A stretch of 64,000 nucleotides of DNA from Anas platyrhynchos (taxonomy: Eukaryota; Chordata; Aves; Anseriformes; Anatidae), in contig NC_092612.1 of NCBI RefSeq assembly GCF_047663525.1, forward strand, positions 2,017,501 to 2,081,500, read 5' to 3'. This document shows positions 58,113 to 64,000 of the stretch, piece after piece. Numbering within the stretch: position 1 is the stretch's first letter; each line of letters opens with the position of its first letter. Below the pieces are notes generated by a model. It was not told where the DNA came from and searched no databases. It saw only the letters and a program-made list of their open reading frames with translations. A program made the position numbers and the translations under genes.

Positions 58113-59387
58113 ATGTTGTGCTACCAACAGCAGTGCTTCCCTCCTCTCTGCCAGGAACCCATCCCTGTTAAGTGCCCCCCCATGTACCCTGCCAGGCACC
58201 CGTTGGTGACCAGCTGGCAGTCAGCGCAGTGCATCCCACAGTATGTGACCCCCTGCGTCCCCCGGCAGCGGTTTCTGTCCTCCAGCTTCTCCCAGCAGCA
58301 GTGTGTGACCCAGTGTGTGCCACGGCAACAGTATACAACCAAGTGTGTGCCACAGCAACAGCGTGTGACCCAGCTCATCCCACCACAGCCGTGTGCACCT
58401 AGGTGTGTGACAACCTGTGTGCCGCAGCAGCAGTGTATCACCCCGTGCGCGTCACAGGAGCCTTGCATGACCAAGTGTGTGCCACAGCAGCAATGTGCAA
58501 CCAAGTACACGCCTCAACAGTGTGCAACCAAGTGTGTGACCACCTATGCCACCCAGCAGCAGTGTGCGACCAAGTGCATCCCACAGCAGAAGTGTGCCAC
58601 CAGGTGTGTGACCACGTGTGTGCCACAGCAGCCATTCCTGACCAAGGGCATCCCCCAGCAGCAGTGTACGACCAAGTGCGTCCCTCAGCAGTGTGTGACC
58701 ACCTACTCCCCATATCAGCAGTGCGCCACCAGGTGTGTGACCACGTGCGTGCCACAGCAGCGTGCAACCAAGTGTGTCTCGCAGCGCTACGTGACCACTT
58801 GTGCCCCGCAGCAGTGTGCCACCAAGTGTGTCCCGCAGCAGTGTGACACCAGGTGCGTGACCACATGTGTGCCACAGCCATGTGAGACCAAGTGTGCAAC
58901 CATCTGTGTTCCACAGCAGCAGTGTGTGACCAAGTGTGTCCCGCAGCAGTGTGTGACCAAGTGTGTCCCACAGCAGTGTGCCACCAAGTGTGTCCCGCAG
59001 CAGTGTGCCACCAAATGTGTCCCACAGCAGTGTACGACGAAGTGTGTTCCACAGCAGCAGTGTGCGACCAAATGTGTCCCGCAGCAGTGTGCCACCAAGT
59101 GTGTTCCACAGCAGAAGTGTGCGACCAAGTGTGTCCCACAGCAGTGTGCCACCAAGTGTGTTCCACAGCAGAAGTGTGCGACCAAGTGTGTCCCACAGCA
59201 ATGTGCCACCAAGTGTGTCCCACAGCAGCAGTGTGCAACCAAGTGTGTCCCACAGCAGTGTGCCACCAAATGTGTCCCGCAGCAGTGTGCGACCGATTGT
59301 GTCCCACAGCAGCAGTGTCAGTCAGGTGGAGTAAAAATTTCAAGTCACTCTAAAAAGTACTGCTCTGCATCAAAATGGCCCTGGTAA
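58113..59387 (+). CDS. EDC Gln/Cys/Thr/Lys-rich repeat protein, 424 aa
   Basis: Seen: start ATG 58113 (MLCYQQQCFPPLCQEPIPVK), 21 bases into exon 2; an in-frame start at 57981 would be intronic and is rejected. Residues 1-60 form a Pro/Gln-rich head. From about residue 65 the protein is built of 9-10-residue units CATKCVPQQ(Q), diverged in the first half (with CVTTCVPQQ, ATKYTPQQ) and nearly identical from about residue 300 to 410. The tail GGVKISSHSKKYCSASKWPW is Ser/Lys-rich. Cys spacing is 4 then 5 or 6. Gln, Lys and Thr fill the units, so both disulfide and transglutaminase cross-linking are plausible (inference). The MLCYQQQC start and QQQC-x-TKC units recall keratinocyte proline-rich (KPRP)-type and SPRR-type EDC proteins. 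The gradient from diverged to homogeneous repeats suggests growth at the 3' end. Symbol not recognised. Confidence 0.85.
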   Translation: MLCYQQQCFPPLCQEPIPVKCPPMYPARHPLVTSWQSAQCIPQYVTPCVPRQRFLSSSFSQQQCVTQCVPRQQYTTKCVPQQQRVTQLIPPQPCAPRCVTTCVPQQQCITPCASQEPCMTKCVPQQQCATKYTPQQCATKCVTTYATQQQCATKCIPQQKCATRCVTTCVPQQPFLTKGIPQQQCTTKCVPQQCVTTYSPYQQCATRCVTTCVPQQRATKCVSQRYVTTCAPQQCATKCVPQQCDTRCVTTCVPQPCETKCATICVPQQQCVTKCVPQQCVTKCVPQQCATKCVPQQCATKCVPQQCTTKCVPQQQCATKCVPQQCATKCVPQQKCATKCVPQQCATKCVPQQKCATKCVPQQCATKCVPQQQCATKCVPQQCATKCVPQQCATDCVPQQQCQSGGVKISSHSKKYCSASKWPW

Positions 59388-60274
59388 AAAGGAGCGGGGG
59401 AAAGGAAGGTCCTTGGAAAAACAGCGAGGTATGGCTTTGGGGCAGGGTTATTTATCTCCTTGTGTCACCTGCCGACTACTTGCTATTGCTTAATTCTGCT
59501 TTATCTCTGTTTTCCAGTACTTCCCCTGTAACTTAGCTCTATTTTGGGCCAGGGTATGATATTATTTCTATGGTTGCGCTCCAGGAGTCTGTGGCTTATT
59601 CCTTAGCCTGCTGCAAGAAATAGTTTAGTGGGATGTTATTAAATTCTCACCTAATTGAAATGAATAGAAGATTCATAAGAAAAAAAAGAAAAGAAAAAAA
59701 AAGAAATAGAAATGTCTAAGGAGTCCAGCTGACAACAGCATCAAGAGGACTGGCGGTGCAGCCGGTGGAGGGCTGGCACCAGGTTTAGTCCTGGTCTTGA
59801 GACAATGCCTGGGTTGACCTGTAATCCCTATGGCTGCAATTTCTCCAAAAGAGCTGTTTTCACTCACAGATTTGGAAGCCAAATGTAAATTTGCTAAGCA
59901 AACAGTATACAAGTCTTGTTCCAACAGCCTTCGTTTCGGAAGGTGGCCAGAAATCTCTGCTGACTCTGCGCTGACTTCAGTGGAGTCCCTAAACCAGGCA
60001 GGGTTTCTGGCTCGGTGAAGTTGGTCCTGCTGAAATTTTATCCATGAAAGTTTTTATTCACTTGGTTGCTTTGATTAATATGGAAAACACAGCCTGAAAC
60101 AAAAGAAAGTCTTTGAAATGACACTGAAAGTTGTAGTGCTACTCTTTTATAAATGTTGAGATGTTGAAGTGATTAACTATATTCTTTATGCTGCCTGAAG
60201 ATGTGTACTCTACACTGTATTGAAAACAAACCATATATATATATGTATACTTACGCTATACATATATATACTTA

Positions 60275-60280
60275 AATAAA
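60275..60280 (+). promoter_or_regulatory. Candidate polyadenylation signal of the 424-aa gene
   Basis: AATAAA about 890 bases after the stop codon, directly after a TA-rich tract (about 60233-60270). A longer 3' UTR than its neighbours, so less certain. Confidence 0.4.
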
Positions 60281-60284
60281 TATA

Positions 60285-62665
60285 GTTCTCTGACCTCACA
60301 TTAAATACCTTGTCTTTTTGCCCTCTGGTGGTTCGTTAAAAATACAGTGAACTCCTGTCTGAAAAAAATACAAAAATCTTGCAATATGCCCTATCATTAG
60401 GAAAATGAATAGGAGCCTGCTCACGCTAAGTAGATCATACCTATTTGGAGGGCAAAAACAAGTGGTGCAAGAGGATGAGGAGGGTGTGACTGGGGCCGGG
60501 ACGCTGTCCCGCATCCTGCCCTGCTCCACCCTTGCTCAGTGACCTTGGGGTGCCACTGCAGGCTGCCCACGAAAGCCAAGGAGATGCCTGAGATGGGAGT
60601 GGGTGCAACGGGGGCAGCCCCTTCTCGCATCTCCTTGGCGAGCCCATGGACGTTGCTCTGGAGAACAGCAGGTAAGAGTTACAGCAACTGTGGCCCTCCT
60701 TCCTCGTTTAAGAACCAGGGAGGCTCTCACAACCCAAACTTTTGTGTCCCCTTTATAAGAAGAGAGCATCACTGTGGGCTTCTGAGGAGGTTTCACACCG
60801 TTGCGGCTTTCCCACAGCAGGCTGAGCCAAGAGCAGTGTTACCAAAATCCTCCTGAGTGGTGTAGAGCCTCATCTCACAGGGGCTGGGTGGCCAAAAGGA
60901 GCATGGAGTTCCTTTTGGAGGCAGCTGGGACTGAGCCTGGTGCTGGCCCTGGCTCTGACTCACACCAAGTGACTGTGGTGCAATGTGCTTCAGTTTCCCC
61001 TGTGTTTAATTGGGAATAATAATAGCCCCTGCAACAATGTCCCATGCAGCACTGTGCGTCTCTCCAAGATGAAAGGATTTCAGGGGACTTTGCAGATGTT
61101 AATTAAGAACATTTGTATGACAGGGCATGATGTTATCATTGGGTTAGTATTTTGTTACCTGCACTGGAAACACTAAAATGAATATTAGGATTACTTGAAG
61201 GCTACCGGATCTGGGTCTTGCCCATGAACTGGATTTATGGAGCTTGTAAAAATGGTGGTAATCTGCTTACCTCTTCTCTGACGCCAACTTGATTCCTAAA
61301 ATCTTGGGTCAGGCCATTTAACATTAAAAAGGGTGTTGTAGTTTAGGGGAATGAAACACAGCTAAGAGAAACACAGGTAGGATTTAGTGCTTTTGTCTTC
61401 AGATGTGGAAAATAAGATAAGCCTAGAGAAAGCACTCTTCCCTTTAGCTATTGTTGCTCTCAAAATATTGGCATCAACTGGGAAAACGTGCACTCTGTTT
61501 ACATTTTTGTCTGTGACATTGGGGTGAATTTTTGGTAGAAGATCAAAAAGGAAAAAAAACAAAATAGCCTGCTGGGATTTTATTTTCTGGAAAAAACAGA
61601 AATAGAAAATTAAGTCCATGGGTCATAAGCTGGAGATCAGTATTCTGCTTCTTATCAGTGAGAAATTTTCCACTTACTCCACTCAGAGTATTTATTTCAC
61701 CCCTTTTTGTTTCAACATGTAGGACCTCACCTAAATTCCCAGCATGCTGTAACCCAACTGATTGATTTCAAATTTGCATTAAAGGGGAAAAAACACCATG
61801 GCCTTTACTTATGCAGATATAACTACACAAAACCCCCTTCCCTATCGGCACATATACTCATGCCACTGTTCATCTCCCCTCAGGTTTACACCTGGCATCA
61901 GCAGGGAACAAAAAGACTGTGCAGCAGAGCAGGAAATGGGAGCTGTGTTTTCAGGGCCGGAGCTCCCTGTGATTCAGCCGCCTTTCCCTGGGCTGCCCCT
62001 GTGCTCAAGCGCTTCTCCCCTTTGTTGTGCCGGAAAAGCGTCACCTCTTTGGGCAGGTTGTTCGCTTCATGGCAGGTCATTTTAGCAGCCGACTTGCCCT
62101 TAGCCCAAGGCTTTCTCAGTCCCAGTCACCCACCTCTTCCCTCGGTTCCCTGTGTAAGTGAAGGAAGTCTGCGTGCCACAGTAATTATGGTCTGCAAGAA
62201 GTCGCCAAGAGTCCTTCCTGGACGGTGTTTTCAAAGGCACCGAAGGGCCTATGCGTACAGCTCCCATGGAAATGAGGAGTCCCTTGGGCGGCCCAAACCC
62301 AGTCCTTTGTCTCAGCCGGCATATTTTTTGGTGCAGAAAGGAGCATTATTGCTGCCCTGAATCTGCAAGGGGGAAGCAGAGATGCTGTGGCACTGTGCAT
62401 GGGATGCTCAGTGTGAGAGCCACAAGCAGCCCTTGCAGGGGATGTGCTTGGCCAGCAAGGCTTTGCTTACGGAGAGGAGCAGGAGGTTCCTGTGTGGAGC
62501 TTGGGGCTACACCAGACATCCTGGAGGTGCTGGCCGGCGACGGCAGCCCCGCAGAGCGAGGACGGCCATCCCCGCCGGCGCGAAGCTGCACGTGGCTCAG
62601 CCGGGACTGGCAGGCAATTAGAGCATCGCCCAGCCAAACCGCCTCACTCCCCTAGGGCACTTATT
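60285..62665. other. Intergenic interval
   Basis: No gene is supported. A 217-codon open frame (61707-62360) has ordinary composition and no EDC promoter or acceptor, and is overlapped by other open frames. Confidence 0.5.
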
Positions 62666-62670
62666 CACTG

Positions 62671-62738
62671 TATAAAAGCTCTGCCATCGCGGGGCTCTCC
62701 TAGGCACTTCTCTCCGGTTGTTCTCACTGATGAAGTGG
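62671..62738 (+). promoter_or_regulatory. Core promoter and non-coding exon 1 of the next EDC gene
   Basis: TATAAAAG at 62671-62678. An exon of about 38 bases ends ACTGATGAAGTG at 62738, donor GGTAAGTCTGG, very like the donor of the 424-aa gene (GGTAAGTCTGG at 57199). It supports one more plus-strand EDC gene. Confidence 0.75.
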
Positions 62739-63989
62739 GTAAGTCTGGCTTTTAATGGAGCTCCTGAAATGCTGTTTTGTACCTGGGTGGCTGGAGCAGG
62801 CAGAGGTCCTGCTCGTCTACTTGTGGAGATGCAGTCTCTGGGGGATGCTGCCCTCAGCCCTGGCGTGCGCGGCTCTGACAGCTGGAGCAGCTCCTCCGTG
62901 CTGAATGGAAGAATATCAGGAAAGCACTTCCAGATGGACCGTGAAGCTGGGAGTGGGATTTTGGGCTTTTCTACGCTTTCTGTTAGATCTAGTCTGAAGG
63001 AAGACATTGACTACATAAAGGGCTCGACGCTGCCAGGAGTCAGATTCGAGCCTGTACGCAGAAAAGTGACTCCTCTAAAGAAACTGGCAGATTTTTTCTG
63101 CCATTTTATGATATTTGAATAAAGCAGCTTCTCAAGTAATAGGAAGAAGCCAATCAACTTCAGTGCCAATGTAAAAGCTAGCAGAGAGACTCTCCAGCTA
63201 AACCTGAACATGTTTAACTTTCTATGTAGGTTAATGGATAAAATAAGTCAGAGATGCAAACAACTCCCTGGAAGCAAATAATCCCCCTATTTTAGAAGAT
63301 TTTTATCTTGATGAGCATCACCAGATACTTTAGCATTGTACGTGTAGTAGTAGCATTGCTATTGTTGTTTTTCAAATGGTTGTTTTTATTAGTCAGTGAT
63401 TATTATAATTGTAGTGATAATGATAGTAACACACAGCATTGTTATTGTTAATAGACACCCAGTGATAGGCTTTTTGGAAGATAAAGCAGATTACTGTAAT
63501 TATATACAGAACTAGGGGCGTTCAGAAAATGCAGTTTCTTTACAATCATTTAATTCCCAAACAATGTCAGGAAAAAAAAAAATCAATCAGAGCACCTTCT
63601 GTATGTCCAGTGGTTCAGCCAAAAAACTGAAGGCAGTGATTTCTGATGGAAAGCACGAAGAGGGTGATTTCCCTCATGGCTCTCAGGACCAGGGCAAAGC
63701 ACAACATCCACAGCAGGTTCAGGAGGGAAGTGTGGATGTGCCAACAGTGCTGCCCCATCCTGTCCCTGGGACACGATCTCAGCTGGCCTCTCCTTCATGC
63801 TGCTCATGAGGAGCTGCTGGGATGAGGTTTCATCATCTGAGCTGCTGTGGCAGGCATTTTGATGTGTTTCAAGCTACCTTAGCAAAAACAAGACATTATG
63901 GCTTGGGATGAATGCAGTGCAGGACTGGAATGAAACTTGCTTGAGATTTTGCCTTAATGCCTTCTCCTTCCTTTCCGCTGGGGTTTCAG

Positions 63990-64000
63990 CAAACACTAAG
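63990..64000 (+). other. Start of exon 2 of the next EDC gene, cut by the window edge
   Basis: A pyrimidine-rich acceptor (CCGCTGGGGTTTCAG) ends at 63989. The last 11 bases, CAAACACTAAG, match the length and A-rich character of the short leader seen just before the ATG in neighbouring genes (for example CAAAG-ATG at 27917). The implied intron is 1,251 bases. The coding sequence lies outside the window. Confidence 0.6.

Noticed and set aside
58438-59343. Minus-strand frames of 160-301 codons over the 424-aa gene
   Set aside because: Trp/His/Thr-rich shadows of a short tandem repeat, with no promoter or splice context.
61707-62360. 217-codon plus-strand open frame
   Set aside because: Ordinary composition, overlapping frames open on both strands, no TATA, acceptor or polyadenylation context.

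Overview
The window is vertebrate nuclear DNA and looks like part of an avian epidermal differentiation complex (EDC). Three things support this. (i) Two adjacent S100-fused genes (a trichohyalin/scaffoldin-like gene and cornulin) share the same intron phases and the same exon-3 start. (ii) A series of genes each have a TATA box, a tiny non-coding exon 1 ending at a GTAAGT-type donor, an intron of about 0.9-2.1 kb and one coding exon for a low-complexity Cys/Pro/Gln/Lys-rich protein. (iii) There are CR1-type LINE fragments, including one 3' end with the characteristic 8-bp terminal repeats, as expected in birds and other sauropsids. The species cannot be named from the sequence.

Layout. 1-7735 (minus): scaffoldin-like SCFN. 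Its last exon runs off the left edge and carries about 12.8 nearly identical 363-bp units. 11312-13731 (minus): cornulin (CRNN), with an in-frame TAG inside its repeat domain. 13.7-22.5 kb: a long stretch with no convincing gene. 22574-24461 (minus): a 275-aa Cys/Pro-rich protein. 26890-30483 (plus): a 719-aa protein built of forty 15-aa CVDPC units. 35476-37525 (plus): a 183-aa protein with a cysteine at about every fourth residue. 40266-41922 (plus): a 55-aa SPRR-like Gln/Cys/Lys/Pro protein. 44120-46998 (minus): a 314-aa Pro/Glu/Gln-rich, involucrin/SPRR-like protein. 51277-53224 (plus): an apparently frameshifted EDC gene with intact cis signals and a CR1 tail in its 3' region. 57133-60280 (plus): a 424-aa Gln/Cys/Thr/Lys repeat protein. 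62671-64000 (plus): the promoter, exon 1 and intron of a further EDC gene whose coding exon starts at the very end of the window.

Working together (established for EDC families; inferred for these members): the proteins are made late in keratinocyte differentiation in skin, feather, scale, beak and claw, and are cross-linked by transglutaminase (Gln/Lys) and by disulfides (Cys) into the cornified envelope or hard cornified material.

Most notable observations: all unit-to-unit differences in the SCFN array are CpG transitions, with 4- and 5-unit phasing; the 719-aa gene has a 7-unit (315-bp) higher-order repeat; the promoters of the 719-aa and 183-aa Cys-rich genes are homologous; cornulin has a single premature stop; and one EDC gene has kept its regulatory signals but lost its frame. 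Exon boundaries were read by eye from consensus splice sites and may be off by a few bases.
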